Position numbers and translations under genes: made by a program. Below the pieces are notes generated by a model. That model ran no database searches. It was not told the origin of the DNA and was given only the letters and a program-made list of their open reading frames with translations. This document shows, piece after piece, positions 30,795 through 41,040 of a DNA stretch of 64,000 nt. This DNA is from Paramoeba atlantica (taxonomy: Eukaryota; Discosea), in assembly GCA_977017575.1 (NCBI GenBank), contig CDRNVI010000009.1, positions 1-64,000 of the forward strand, written 5' to 3'. Each line of letters opens with the position of its first letter. Within the stretch, counting starts at the first letter, position 1.

Positions 30795-31559
30795 TTACGG
30801 AATTACCTTCTTCACAAGATCCATTACATTTCCTCCCGGAACTTGAGAGGTTTCGTCCTTGAATGCACTGTCTTTAATGTACAGAGACGGGTTACCGTTC
30901 AAAAACAGACGACTCAGTCCTTTGGGGAGAGAACTCAAGCTGACATGACCATGAAAACGATTGTTATTTAGAAAAAGTGAATTCATTGAGGAGGGAAGGT
31001 TTGTTAGATCCAACGGCCCACTGAATCGATTTCTTGCCAAGTTGAAAAAAAAGAGAGTTTGAGGCAACTTGGTGAGACAGATCTCTTCGGAAAAATTGTT
31101 GTCACTCAAGACCATGTAGCCCATAGTATCTGGAAGCGCAGTGAAGTCAGCTTCGCTATAAAAAAAATTACCATCCATGCAGAGAGTAGTAAGTTTAGGT
31201 GGCAGCTCCGTAAAAGGCACCTTTCCTTCGAGTTTATTGCTATTGAGATTGAACATAGCCAGAGTATGAGGAAGAAATTCCCACTGAAGATCCCCTGAAA
31301 GGCGGTATTCATCCCATTCGATTTTAATAACGTGTCCTTCCTCATCGCATGTGATTCCACTCCATTTACAAGCTGGATTGTCCATACTCCATGAGGGCCG
31401 ATGACGGTACATGAAGAAGTTTTCAATGAGATGCGCAAGTTGATATTCTGGAGGCGGCAAGTTTCCTTGCACCTTTGCAGCCTTCAGTGGAACGCTCGTG
31501 TTCATTCTTTGGATCAGAAAATAAAATAAAAGAATGGGTGAAACTGAAGCAAATTTCAT
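30795..31559 (-). CDS. LRR protein 7 (MNTS subfamily, extended N-terminus)
   Basis: The subfamily start MNTSVPLKAAKVQG is at 31505 (236 residues). An in-frame ATG at 31559 would add MKFASVSPILLFYFLIQR, a short basic-hydrophobic stretch that looks like a signal peptide or anchor. No other member shows this. C-x6-C motif NPACKWSGITC, then about six LRR units; tail NVMDLVKKVIP. Closest to LRR protein 5 but with a distinct LRR surface and a different upstream flank. TAA stop. Confidence 0.8.
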   Translation of the reverse strand: MKFASVSPILLFYFLIQRMNTSVPLKAAKVQGNLPPPEYQLAHLIENFFMYRHRPSWSMDNPACKWSGITCDEEGHVIKIEWDEYRLSGDLQWEFLPHTLAMFNLNSNKLEGKVPFTELPPKLTTLCMDGNFFYSEADFTALPDTMGYMVLSDNNFSEEICLTKLPQTLFFFNLARNRFSGPLDLTNLPSSMNSLFLNNNRFHGHVSLSSLPKGLSRLFLNGNPSLYIKDSAFKDETSQVPGGNVMDLVKKVIP

Positions 31560-31599
31560 TTGTTTTTCTATTTTTTTCAATCAAATTTTCTGATTGTAG

Positions 31600-31871
31600 A
31601 AAATACATCTCGAAATATTTTACTTGTACATTTTTTGTATTTCTCGCTATTCATTTCGTCATTTTCAGTTGCTTGGTCTATCTTTCCTTTAGTTAGATAT
31701 ATTTCCCTTAGTTAGATATATTTCTTCCCCGAAACAATTGGCGTTCCACTCGCATTTATGTGTCATGATTGTTGGAGTCACCCGCTATAGGTCATAGTTT
31801 TCTGGCCTCATCCTATGCAATTTATGGTAACTTGTGACTACCCCAGAGATAAGCGCATTTAATATTTTTAA
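31600..31871. other. Short flank between LRR 7 and the LINE
   Basis: Carries a TTAGTTAGATATATTTCC duplication near 31689-31722. No poly(A) or simple repeat marks the 3' end of the LINE. Confidence 0.4.
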
Positions 31872-33863
31872 TTAGCGGACACCCGCCTTCCTCCACTCTT
31901 TTACCGCGGAGGATAGTATCGCGGCGTTGCCTTTTTGAATAGCCACATTAATGGCTTGTAGTGCATGACGCAGGAAACCTTTCCTGTCATACGTATGCCT
32001 TGCGATCTCCTTTAGGAGGAGTACGGTGCGCTTCCCTGCCACACCAAAAACGGTAAATGCAAGGGGGTAGAAATGCATACCCCTTTTCGTGTCACTGTGC
32101 GCTTTTGCTTTCAAGCTTTCCACCCTTTCTAGAGTGTTGCCAGGCGCTACCCATTCGGCCTTAACATAAGAAGGGGCGAGGGGGTTAACGACGGTCACGT
32201 CCACCAGACATATCTTCCCTCCCAGCATAAAGCAGACGTCGGGGCCCTGACCAGCAGAGAATCGGGGTTCATGATTGTCAGGAGTGAATCCGTACTGTCG
32301 TAGCAAGTGCACGAAGGCATTCTTAACAAGTTTGTGGCGAGTGGCCGCAGTGTCGCCTTTGACTTTATTGCAGTCAAGGGCGTGCACAACAAAATCTTTG
32401 TTTGAGAGGATGTCTCCGCGCTCACATTGTGCGAAAGGATCCGAAGTAGGTGCTATCAAGTATCGCATGCGCATGGCTGTTTGCCATTCTGCGTCGCGCA
32501 TGAAGTACTCACCCCGATTCCTACGCGCCTCTGTCCAATTGCGCGTTCTCTTGTCCATCAACTGAAGTGAATGGACGTCATGTAGTTCGCTGGTTTCTTT
32601 ACGCACTGCTGACTTCGATTCTTCATATCTTGTCAAGGCAGAACGTCGTCTTTCCATACACCCTAATACCTCAGCTTTTGTGCGAGAATACAGAGTTGCC
32701 GCTTGCTGCGCAAAAGGTTTCGCCCCCAAAAGGTCGCCCGTCATGAGAGTACTGTGAAACGGGTTCTTTTCCAGGTCTTCGAAGCCTCCTAGCAGCTCTG
32801 AGGCACACTCCTGTATGGCCTTGTCCGCTAACACGTTGGCTTTTGCCGTTACCTCCGGCTCATGACACCGCATTAGGTAGTTCCACCGGGGGACTCCACA
32901 TCTCTTCAGCAAAATGTAAGCACTTTGTAACGAAAGATGTTGCAGCCGCTCCAGGAATGTCTGCAATTTAGGCATTTGGTTGACTACCCATCTGGTTTCA
33001 TCCGCGCCTTCCTTGGAGACGAATGCACCTAGGAGCTTTTGTCCTTGCTCCGCATGCTCTATGTTCATACCTCTGAAAGGAGCGTACTGGTCATTGAAAT
33101 GCGTCGAAAGCTTACATTTGGCCGGATATACCTCCAGTCCTATTCCCGAAGCGTGATCACAGAGAGCGCCAAACGCCTGTGCGACACGTTCTGCCGGGCC
33201 GATGATTGAAAGGTCGTCTAGGTAAGCCCAAAGCGTCAGATCACTGAACTCATCCTTCAATTTTCCAAGAATTTGGTGCAAGCCGAGAGAAAACAGTAAC
33301 GGTCCTAATGGGTCGCCTTGTCGGACTCCCCTCAGAACCTTAGTCGGCGAACACGAGGAGTTAAATATCGTAGTTGGAGCCCCATATACATATGAGGTCA
33401 CCCCGTATAGCTCGTGAAATTCATCATTTCCCCTTAGATACTGAAACACCGCGTTTCTTTCAATTGAATTGAAGGCGTTACGGATGTCTACTGTCAAGAG
33501 CACAAAGTCCGCTTTTTGACGAAACGCGTTTCTTGCCCTTAATATTATTTTAGGTCCTCCGTTTCTTGTTCCAACACCAAATTGTGTATCTTGGAAAAGT
33601 CTGCCCGTTGCTTCTGCTACCCTGTCCATGGCGATTTGGCTAGCCAATTTAAGAAAGATTTCCCCCATTGCTATAGGTCGGCAGGCTGGGGATCCTTCTA
33701 CGGAAGGGCCCTCCTTGCGCAGCAAGATCAGAGTGGAGCTGGTTAAGACGTCCCTTAGCTGAGCGTCTCGGGAGTTTCGCAGCACTGCTGTAGCTATCCA
33801 AGTAACGCAGGCCACGATATCCTGGTCCTCTAGGAGCGGTATATTGGCGTTTCGTTGTTTCAA
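31872..33863 (-). mobile_element. Non-LTR retrotransposon ORF (RT plus restriction-like endonuclease), 5'-truncated
   Basis: 663 codons without interruption. Reverse transcriptase motifs: CRPIAMGEIFLKL (61-73), TVDIRNAFNSIE (motif A, D126), VRQGDPLGPLLF (motif B, 180-191), WAYLDDLSIIG (motif C, YLDD at 214-217 instead of the usual YADD). A Cys/His knuckle follows (C..GD...H-x3-C...RH), then a restriction-like endonuclease signature GPDVCFMLGGKICLVDVT (PD plus downstream D). This architecture marks REL-type LINEs (CRE/R2/R4 group). The 5' end stops at a TAG just before 33863, next to a fold-back-like sequence, so the element is truncated there. Plain LINE, likely young from its open frame. Confidence 0.88.
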
Positions 33864-34275
33864 CTAGATTTTCATTTCGAGGTAGTTTTCAACGCAAAAT
33901 GCGCAGCAGTAGCGTGAATATTTGAAAAACTTACTGAGTATTGGAGAGTATCCAAACGATCTAAAAATAAGAACCTGACAAAAATACGGGTGCCGTCACA
34001 CCCCTCACTTCGCTTGCCAGAAAGGCAGAAAATTTACAGGTAGAAAAAGAGGAGAAGTCACCCTGCAGGATAAGCCGCGTAATACCTCATCACCCCGTAT
34101 ACGTAAAATATTTCTTCACTAAAGACCACCGAAAATTGGGTTTGAAAAGTAAATTGTCTCACAATACTCTTCCCACCCGTTGTGCTCTTTTTCGAAAATA
34201 TCGTTTAGTCTTGCTGGGTGAGAGCACCCGTCAAGGCACTGTTGTATACGCAGCAAAAAGAAGAAGCTAAATAAA
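33864..34275. other. Interval with a MITE fragment
   Basis: GAGGTAGTTTTCAACGC at 33880 and GCGCAGCAGTAGCGTG resemble the inside of the 99-bp fold-back family. No gene recognised. Confidence 0.4.
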
Positions 34276-34857
34276 CTATGGGGTTATGTCCGTGTCTATC
34301 CAGCTATGAAGTCTTAAAGGCACAGGAAAGTCTGCAAGGCAAGCGCTTCCTGTAAGCTTTGTGTTGTACCCCAGAAAGAGCTCCTCAAGCCCGCTAGGCA
34401 AGTCATGAAAATAAACTCTACCTTCAAATTTGTTGCTCATAAGATAAACCTTTTGCATACTGGGAGGCAACTGTTGAAGTTGAATCGCACCCGTAAACTT
34501 ATTGCCGCTTAGGTTAAGTATTATCAACCCTCGTGGAAATTCTTCAAAATTCACGGCCCCGGATAAGTTGTTGTCTTGAAGAAACAGATTCTCAAGGCTC
34601 CAGGGAAGATGTCGCCATTGGGGTTCACCTTCCAGATGACGGGCACTCCAACGTATGGCACGCACCATGCCTGTTTTGTCACAATCCACATCGGCCCAAT
34701 TCGAGACGGGTTGGCTCGCATTCCATGAGATGTGTGTTCCTTGAAGAGTTTGTATAAAAACACCAAGTTCGTATTCTGGAGGAAGATGTCCCCTAACTTT
34801 ACTCGCACGATACAGTGGGGAAGTACGTCGGGTATCGGCAGGTTTTACAAGCTTCAT
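34276..34857 (-). CDS. LRR protein 8, first cap cysteine replaced
   Basis: 193 residues from the ATG at 34857 (MKLVKPADTRRTSPLYRASK). A hydrophobic upstream extension would need a TTG start. VRGHLPPEYELGVFIQTLQG matches the family block. The cap reads SWNASQPVSNWADVDC, so the first Cys of the pair is Ser while the second remains. Then about five LRR units (LPWSLENLFLQDNNLSGAV, FPRGLIILNLSGNKFTGAI, LPPSMQKVYLMSNKFEGRV, LPSGLEELFLGYNTKLTGS). TAG stop. Confidence 0.8.
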   Translation of the reverse strand: MKLVKPADTRRTSPLYRASKVRGHLPPEYELGVFIQTLQGTHISWNASQPVSNWADVDCDKTGMVRAIRWSARHLEGEPQWRHLPWSLENLFLQDNNLSGAVNFEEFPRGLIILNLSGNKFTGAIQLQQLPPSMQKVYLMSNKFEGRVYFHDLPSGLEELFLGYNTKLTGSACLADFPVPLRLHSWIDTDITP

Positions 34858-36452
34858 GCACACAAAAACAAAAAGCAACAACAAAATATGGTTCTAAAAT
34901 AAGATGATTAGAAGGTGTGGAAAAGGTGGTGTAGTTGAGATGCTGCACACGGAGATAATATACAAGGGGTACGGTTAGGTGAATACGAGGTGCTGTACGT
35001 GACAAATCAACTGTACGGATTCTGTAATGCAATAAAAAATAGCAAAAACGGATAAGAAAGGATCAATCGCTAGGGGGGAGACTTTTGGTTGACACTTTTG
35101 ATAGTGTAGGCGATAACATGTTTACAATGGTCACACCCTGGAGTAATCGATGTAGTACATTACTACCGATTACTACATTTTTCAGAAAACCACAACGAAT
35201 CAATATACAGAATGTCCTCCATTGTTTTGCATTACTTTTCGAAGCCTATTGGAAACCGGATCAATGGAGTTTAACACTTTTTATTTTTGAACGGGTCGTT
35301 TTAGGAAAGAAAAATATTTTTTAATGGCTCGTGCAAGGGTGGCGTAATCGTGAAGCTTAATTAGCTTGTTTACAAATTTATCCGCTCTATTGCATAGCTA
35401 TTGATGTTTGTACAGAATTATTGCTTGAGCCTCTAAGAAAGCCTCTAAGAAATTAGAGGACTATTCAGTCTACACACATTCAAAAAACCCACAAAATCAT
35501 GAAATAAATCGGAAAAAATAGTTGTGCGCACAAAAAACGTCCTAAAAATCCGTACTTTTTGCACCAGCGGGCACCAGGGGGTCTCTATGAAAAAAAGGCG
35601 GCAAAGCGCTTCTTTACGGGAACGAGATCTTTTCAATACTGCAAAAAATTCGTGGATTGCAAGCAAAGACAGGGTAGCTGTTAGGGAGGAGGGAGGTAGG
35701 AATATTAAGCACCATTGGGACACTTAATATTCCTGGTAGGAATAATACGAGGAATGCTAACCCGGACAGTGGTTTATTTGTTTCATATACAGTGATAATC
35801 ATAATAACGTCCTCTGGTGTGATAATTATACACCTTTAAAAAGGTGCTGTTCCCCCCGTTTAAGCGCACCTCGTTTTCCGTGAAAAGTGCGCTTAAACGG
35901 GAGGGGGTCTGAATCACTACACAAAAAAAAAGTGGCGCCGCTTTGCGGCCCCCGGCTCTGCACCTCAACTATGTATGTGTGCTTAAACGGGGGGTCCGAC
36001 CGTGTGCGCTTAAGGGGAGGAGGACAGTACATCCGAAAAATCATCCCCCCCCCAAAAAAAAATATCATACATATCTTTAGAAGTTTTTGCTAAATCTCAA
36101 CAACCTACGTAGGATATGACACCGATTGCGAGGAGTGTCACGAGGAGTGTCTTTATGTCGTATCAGTCCTTCTTGTACCTGCCCCAATCATGTCCGAAAC
36201 TGCTGCTCCACACTCTCAAAAGGCAGATGTAGTAATCGAGGTAGTAATCAGTATTCGGTGTAGTAATCAGTAACCAAAATGTAGTAATTTACTATCGATT
36301 AATCATCATGTAGTAATTTACTACAAGATTAATCCAGGGTACGAATGTTTGACACGGCAAATTAAAGATTTAAAGTCATTCAGACCCCTTAATTGATGAC
36401 AGCATTTGATATTCCTACTTTATTATTTAAATGAACCACTATTATCGATTGA
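34858..36452. other. Long repeat-rich interval
   Basis: AT-rich. Has TAGTAAT/ATTACTA clusters near 35135-35180 and 36220-36330, which pair as inverted repeats, and a small element at 35842-36028. No cellular gene recognised. Confidence 0.45.
35842..36028. mobile_element. Small element with GTTTAAGCGCAC repeats
   Basis: CCCCCCGTTTAAGCGCACC at the left and GTGCGCTTAAGGGGAGG at the right form imperfect inverted ends; two more GCGCTTAAACGG/GTGCTTAAACGG units lie inside. It encloses a GGCGCCGCTTTGCGGCC hairpin (35934-35950) of the dispersed family. Confidence 0.5.
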
Positions 36453-37082
36453 CTATTCCATGGCAATCGGCTCTATCGTAATTCCTGTCCCTTTTACCTC
36501 AAAAAAGAAATACTCCTCATATTTCAAGGATGCACAGGTACCCGTAAGTCTCATGTTATGCGCGAGGTTCAATTTCACCAACGACGACGGAACAGCCTCA
36601 AAATCAAACACTCCCGAAAAGTTATTCCACTCCACGTCCAGTTTTTTCATTGCTCGCGGTAGCAATGCGGCCTCCAAATTTCCTTCCAGCTCGTTGAAGG
36701 AAAGATCCAAGGACTCCAACCCTCCCGGGAGACTTGCCAGCTGAAGTTTCCCGGTGAGTTGGTTACGCAGACCCAACCTGCGCGTGCGATCCCACCCACA
36801 CGCTATGACCTCCACGGAGGCGGGGGTGTGCTCCCAACGCATCGGGCCCTTGAGCTCCATGCCGTTCCATTCTATCGTGGCGACCTCCCCGGAGGGGCTG
36901 ACCCGGACCCCGGTCCATTGACTCGCTGGGGTGTCCCGGGTCCACTGCGCTGGAGCATTTTCTAAATCCTGAACCATACGAGAGAGAGAAAACTCCGGGG
37001 GGAGGTTAGCGCGGGAGACTTTCCCGCGGCGCGAAGATGAACGCGGCGGTTCCGTGTCACAACAAGGATACAGTAGACGCAT
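36453..37082 (-). CDS. LRR protein 9, both cap cysteines lost
   Basis: 209 residues, ATG at 37082, TAG stop. RRGKVSRANLPPEFSLSRMV matches the family block. The cap reads DTPASQWTGVRVSPSG where other members have TPACEW.GVKCD, so both cysteines are replaced while the surrounding residues are kept. About five LRR units follow (LPGGLESLDLSFNELEGNL, LPRAMKKLDVEWNNFSGVF). GC-rich compared with LRR 4-7. No signal peptide. Confidence 0.82.
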   Translation of the reverse strand: MRLLYPCCDTEPPRSSSRRGKVSRANLPPEFSLSRMVQDLENAPAQWTRDTPASQWTGVRVSPSGEVATIEWNGMELKGPMRWEHTPASVEVIACGWDRTRRLGLRNQLTGKLQLASLPGGLESLDLSFNELEGNLEAALLPRAMKKLDVEWNNFSGVFDFEAVPSSLVKLNLAHNMRLTGTCASLKYEEYFFFEVKGTGITIEPIAME

Positions 37083-37210
37083 GTAGAAATGAGAGATGAA
37101 TCTACAAGTGTAGAAGGAAGAGGACCTTGGAACTATTTATAACACTTATTTAGATAGTTTTAATTATTTAGATAGATATTATAAACTACACTATACATAT
37201 CCAAAATATA

Positions 37211-37962
37211 CAGGGGGGTAAATCAGATGCTGCGGGGGGTCTAAAAATTGCGAAACCTTTCCAACTTTGGAAAATGATAGCGCATTCGAGAGCTCTCGCA
37301 GAGTTCTATGTTTTAGAAAAGGCAGCTTCCCGGGGACAACGACTTCGTTTTCTTTAAAGGTTCTAAAACTTCTATTGTGGCAAGGAACATTATCCGAAAA
37401 CGAAAAAATGAGCAAATTTGGGAAAAACTGCATATTTTAGAGGGGCAAAAAAACTTTAAAAAAATGCCATAAACAAAATTGCTTTCTTTTGAGGTGAAAA
37501 TAGCGCAAAAACATAAAGGGGGGGTTCGTCTATTATTAACAAACTTTTTTGCTAATAATAGACGGTTTGTTAATAATAGATGAAATAATACCCCCTTTTT
37601 CAATAAAAGATGAACTTTTCATCTATTATTAACAATAGACCTTTTCGGCTTATTTTAGGCTTGTTTCCTACCCTTGTCCCCAAGAATAACCCCACTTTTA
37701 CGAAAAAAAGCTCCATGAAAGTTAGTTTTAGCGAATTTTCCTTTAGGGAAGCTGCGATAAATGAAGAAAAATAATTCTTGTTAATAATATATGAATGTTA
37801 ATAATAGATGAAATAATACCATTTTTAATAATAGATGGTTGTTAATAATAGACGAACCCCCCTTTTAGAACTCTGCGAGAGCTCTCGAATGAGCTATCCA
37901 TTTCCAAAATTGGAAGGGTTTTGCAATTTTTAGACCCCCCGCAGCATCTGATTACCCGCCTG
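37211..37962. mobile_element. 752-bp mariner-type MITE carrying a nested MITE
   Basis: TA flanks at 37209-37210 and 37963-37964. Ends start CAGGGGGGTAAATCAGATGC and CAGGCGGGTAATCAGATGC on opposite strands, then share GGGGGGTCTAAAAATTGC and the GCGCATTCGAGAGCTC block with the complete Tc1 element. No transposase frame. Inside, 37518-37862 is bounded by GGGTTCGTCTATTATTAAC and its complement, a separate insertion. Confidence 0.85.
37518..37862. mobile_element. Nested 345-bp MITE rich in TAATAATAGA
   Basis: Inverted ends GGGGGGTTCGTCTATTATTA. TTAATAATAGATG recurs several times inside, just after the left end and before the right end. It lies within the 37211-37962 element. Confidence 0.7.
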
Positions 37963-38120
37963 TATGTATCACTATTTTTTCCGCAATAGAACCAAAACAC
38001 GTTGTTCGCGCCACAGGCAGCCCGAAACTCCGTCAAAAAGGACTTTTTAAATAGGACAGTAGGCTACCACTTGTACAACATTACGAATGATAACTTTGCT
38101 CACTTCATTTTTCATGCGTA

Positions 38121-38981
38121 TTATTTCTTTTGCCCACGGACGTGACAAACTATTTTAGTTTTGTGTATGTACACCAGTGCTCTTGCTTGTGGTGTTGGAA
38201 ACAACGTTTCAGAAAGAATGGACTCGTCAACCACACCGTAGATATCAGGGTTGTCATTTACGTACATGTATTGCATTCCTGATGGAAGAGAATCAAAGAT
38301 AACGAGGCCCGAAAAGCAATTGAAACTGGCACAAATACACTCAAGTAATGGTGGCAAGTGTTGCAATTGAAGGGGACCTGAAAATCGGTTTGCTGATATG
38401 TCAAGAAGTCGCATATTAGGCGGCAAATGCGAAAGATCGACGCCACCGGAAAATTTGTTGTACGAGAGTCTTAATTCTTGCAGGCTAAGAGATAAATGGG
38501 CAAGATCTACACCTCCTTCAAACCGGTTGTGCTGCAGATGAATAAGGCGTATGGTAGCAGGCAAACACGTTAGACATATCCCACCGGTAAACCTGTTGTG
38601 CCGTAGTTCCAACTCAACCAAATGAGGTGGCAACGCTTCGAGAGTCACGGACCCAGATAGCTGATTATCCACGAAGATACCACGAACAAGCGATCGTGGT
38701 AAATATTCACATGAAAAATAACCTGTCAGACGCTTAAAACCCCAAGTCATCTCAACCACATTGTTCGCAGAATCACATTTAACTCCTTCCCAATTGCATG
38801 GGGAGACGCTTTGGACATGTCCAAATGAATTCTTCTTAGTTGTACGCCATGACTCATGTTTTTCGGTGAAATTGTCAATAAATCGTTGGATCAAAGCTGC
38901 TTGAGGCAGTAACATAGGGGTAACCTTACCGCGACGTGAGTTGGAACCGCTGTCTTTCATAAGTGTGCCTCGTACGTTCAT
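38121..38981 (-). CDS. LRR protein 10
   Basis: 286 residues from the ATG at 38981 (MNVRGTLMKDSGSNSRRGKV); an extended TTG start is unlikely. The LLPQAALIQRFIDNF block replaces LP.EYEL. The region before the cap is longer than in siblings (KKNSFGHVQSVSPCNWEGVKC, C62 and C69). About eight LRR units, several highly regular (LPPHLVELELRHNRFTGGIC, LPATIRLIHLQHNRFEGGV, LPPNMRLLDISANRFSGPL). The basic tail VCHVRGQKK is unusual. TAA stop. Confidence 0.85.
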   Translation of the reverse strand: MNVRGTLMKDSGSNSRRGKVTPMLLPQAALIQRFIDNFTEKHESWRTTKKNSFGHVQSVSPCNWEGVKCDSANNVVEMTWGFKRLTGYFSCEYLPRSLVRGIFVDNQLSGSVTLEALPPHLVELELRHNRFTGGICLTCLPATIRLIHLQHNRFEGGVDLAHLSLSLQELRLSYNKFSGGVDLSHLPPNMRLLDISANRFSGPLQLQHLPPLLECICASFNCFSGLVIFDSLPSGMQYMYVNDNPDIYGVVDESILSETLFPTPQARALVYIHKTKIVCHVRGQKK

Positions 38982-39145
38982 TTGTACAAAATCGTAAAAG
39001 CAGTACTTACAGTCCGGTTTCAAAGATCCCTTTCACAGAACTACTGACTGTGGACGACAACGAACTAATCCCGTTCGTTGAATATTCGACGTAGAGAGAG
39101 TAGAGACGTACACAAATCTTTGTTTTACCATTTTCTTTCTAAAAA

Positions 39146-39430
39146 TATCCGAACTTGGCGGACCCGTCCTGCGGATACCGGGGGGGGGGTCACCCCCGAG
39201 TAGGGGGGCAGAAATTACGCGCCAAGACCCCGGCTACCCCTTGAGGGACGAAAAAACTTTTTTTCGAAAAACGTTTCGTGCGGTATGCCCCTTCTAGAAA
39301 TTTGGACCGCCGGAGCCCCTTATGTGAATCTTTCTTTTATTGTATTACTGTGTTCTTCTTTTTCACTGCTTTTGCCCACTTTATTTTTCAATAATCGATG
39401 GTAGAGCGGTAGTCATACAACCAGCGTAAT
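39146..39430 (-). repeat. Repeat family R, copy 5 (inverted)
   Basis: Minus-strand reading gives the ACCGCTCTACC...TCGATTATTGAAAAAT section near 39395 and the CCGGGGTCTTGGCGCG and GGGTCCGCCAAGTTCGGATA sections at 39146-39235, as at the far end of R copy 2. The internal G-run block is largely missing. Confidence 0.65.
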
Positions 39431-39711
39431 TACTAGTAATTGCGGGACGTTTGACCCAAAAGGGGGCGTCCCTGGATTAAAGTTTCCCGTAAAAACAGCG
39501 TATGTACAAAGTATGTAAGTTCCGAGATGTATTTAGTTAGTCTAATCTGGAGTGTTTTGCTTATTACAAATACCCGCTTAGGTTCTCGATTCTTAGTTTC
39601 CAAGAATGCGGGATCTTTTACAAGTAAGAAAATCATTCCCAGGAAAGGCATAATGTTTCTCTCTATCTGCGTATCATTATGGTTCATGCAGTTTCCGCAT
39701 TGTAGCTTGAA

Positions 39712-40341
39712 TCACACCAAAGAGGGATCTAAGGTTTGGACACAAGAGGGGAGGATTCCAGAAGGAAATGTTAGTCGCGTGTTGAAGAGCGTAAGCCGTT
39801 CTAGGCCATGAGGAAGTTTCGAAAGATCAGGTGTTCCTTTAATAGGATTGTCATGAAGGAAGATCTCCATCATGGTTTCTGGAAAAGCGGTAAAATCCGG
39901 ACTGCCCCGTATCTTGTTTGTGCTCAGATCCAATACGAGAAGCGAAGGAGGAAGATCACTTACTTCAAGGGACCCGCTGATACCCAGACGGCAAAGAATC
40001 AGCTCTAAGAGACCTCGCGGTAATGATGCAAAATCAACGAGTGGAATATCGCCATTTATGTACACACAACCGCTGTCAAACCTAAATCCTGAACTCAAAT
40101 CCAAATGCAACAAAGAGCTCGACAAGTGAGACCAATGTAGTTGACCAGAAATCCCAAGACGATCTCACTGCAACCTTTGAACACGATTTTTCTCATCACA
40201 CATCACACCCTGCCACTCACATGCGGGTGTATGCGTAGTCCACGATTTTCGAGGGTTCGGAATATCTTTGATGAAGAGAGCGAGAGTGTACTCTTGCGGT
40301 AAATCTGCACCACGAACTCGATGTGCCACGCTGTCCGACAT
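39712..40341 (-). pseudogene. LRR gene 11, one in-frame stop
   Basis: From the ATG at 40341 (MSDSVAHRVRGADLPQEYTL) to the TGA at 39712 the frame is 209 codons and closely matches LRR protein 1, with cap THTPACEWQGVMC. A single TGA at 40165-40167 interrupts it at a position where LRR protein 1 has Trp (RLEWSGLG against RLQ-stop-DRLG). The rest stays in frame and keeps LRR spacing, so decay is recent. TGA serves as a normal stop in other genes here, so a code change is unlikely. Confidence 0.8.
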
Positions 40342-41040
40342 ACTTATAAATCAAGAAGGTTACCAATTGAAACGATTATTAAGGATAAAAGTAATTAAGG
40401 CAGAACGAATTTAAAAATTAATTATTGCCTCAATTAAAGTTGCCTTAATTAAAGTGGCGCTGATAAAAGCCCAAAAAAGTTCGTATTAATATTGTTGTTT
40501 GTAGCATAAGTATCACATTTCTGCTAAAAGTGCTCAATTTCTGATCATTTGTCATGTTTTTCGAACTTTTCTAGACGAGCTTCGCCCGTTTCGCCTACCT
40601 TTACGGTCTTCAACCAGTTCAACGTGTGAGAGAAAAGCTAAAACGATCATTGAAAGAAGTCTGAGACGAAATCATGAAATTAATTTTCCCCAAAATGATA
40701 AAAAATTAATTATTGCCTTAATTAAAGTTGCCTTAATTTTATTTACCCTTAATTGAAGTTTCTACGGTATATCGAAGCTAAGTTCGTACGCTAGTGTGTT
40801 CGAACGTACATGTGTGTATTCTACATGTGTGTATTCTTATTTCTACATGTACATGTATTAGAATACATGTATGTATTCTATTGTACGATACTTGACCATA
40901 CAAGTATTCTACATAAAGTTTTTGTAAAAGTAAAGCGAATCCGATAGAGCAGTGATGAATAGTTCGACTTACATGTCGAATTACTTACATGTATGAATTG
41001 ACTCGATTTTGAACAAACGTTTGTAGAATAGTTTTTTTTT
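40342..41040. other. AT-rich interval with TACATGTA and TTAATTA repeats
   Basis: TTGCCTTAATTAAAGTTGCC-type units recur at 40425-40460 and 40710-40745. From about 40850 begins a segment (TCTATTGTACGATACTTGACC) shared with 45718-45925. Confidence 0.5.

Larger units (their letters stand above)
28753..31505. repeat. Two-gene LRR cassette, copy B
   Basis: LRR 6 (split), spacer 30228-30794 and LRR 7, repeating the arrangement at 24791-26848. The spacer frames at 25806-26063 and 30463-30720 differ at only a few codons. Confidence 0.8.

Noticed and set aside
34858-34884. Hydrophobic leader of LRR 8 as a signal peptide
   Set aside because: It would require a TTG start; the ATG at 34857 aligns with sibling starts.
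39712-40341. TGA read as tryptophan (altered genetic code)
   Set aside because: TGA acts as the terminal stop of several intact genes (LRR 2, 3, 4 and 13), and no other internal TGA occurs at a conserved Trp in a live gene.
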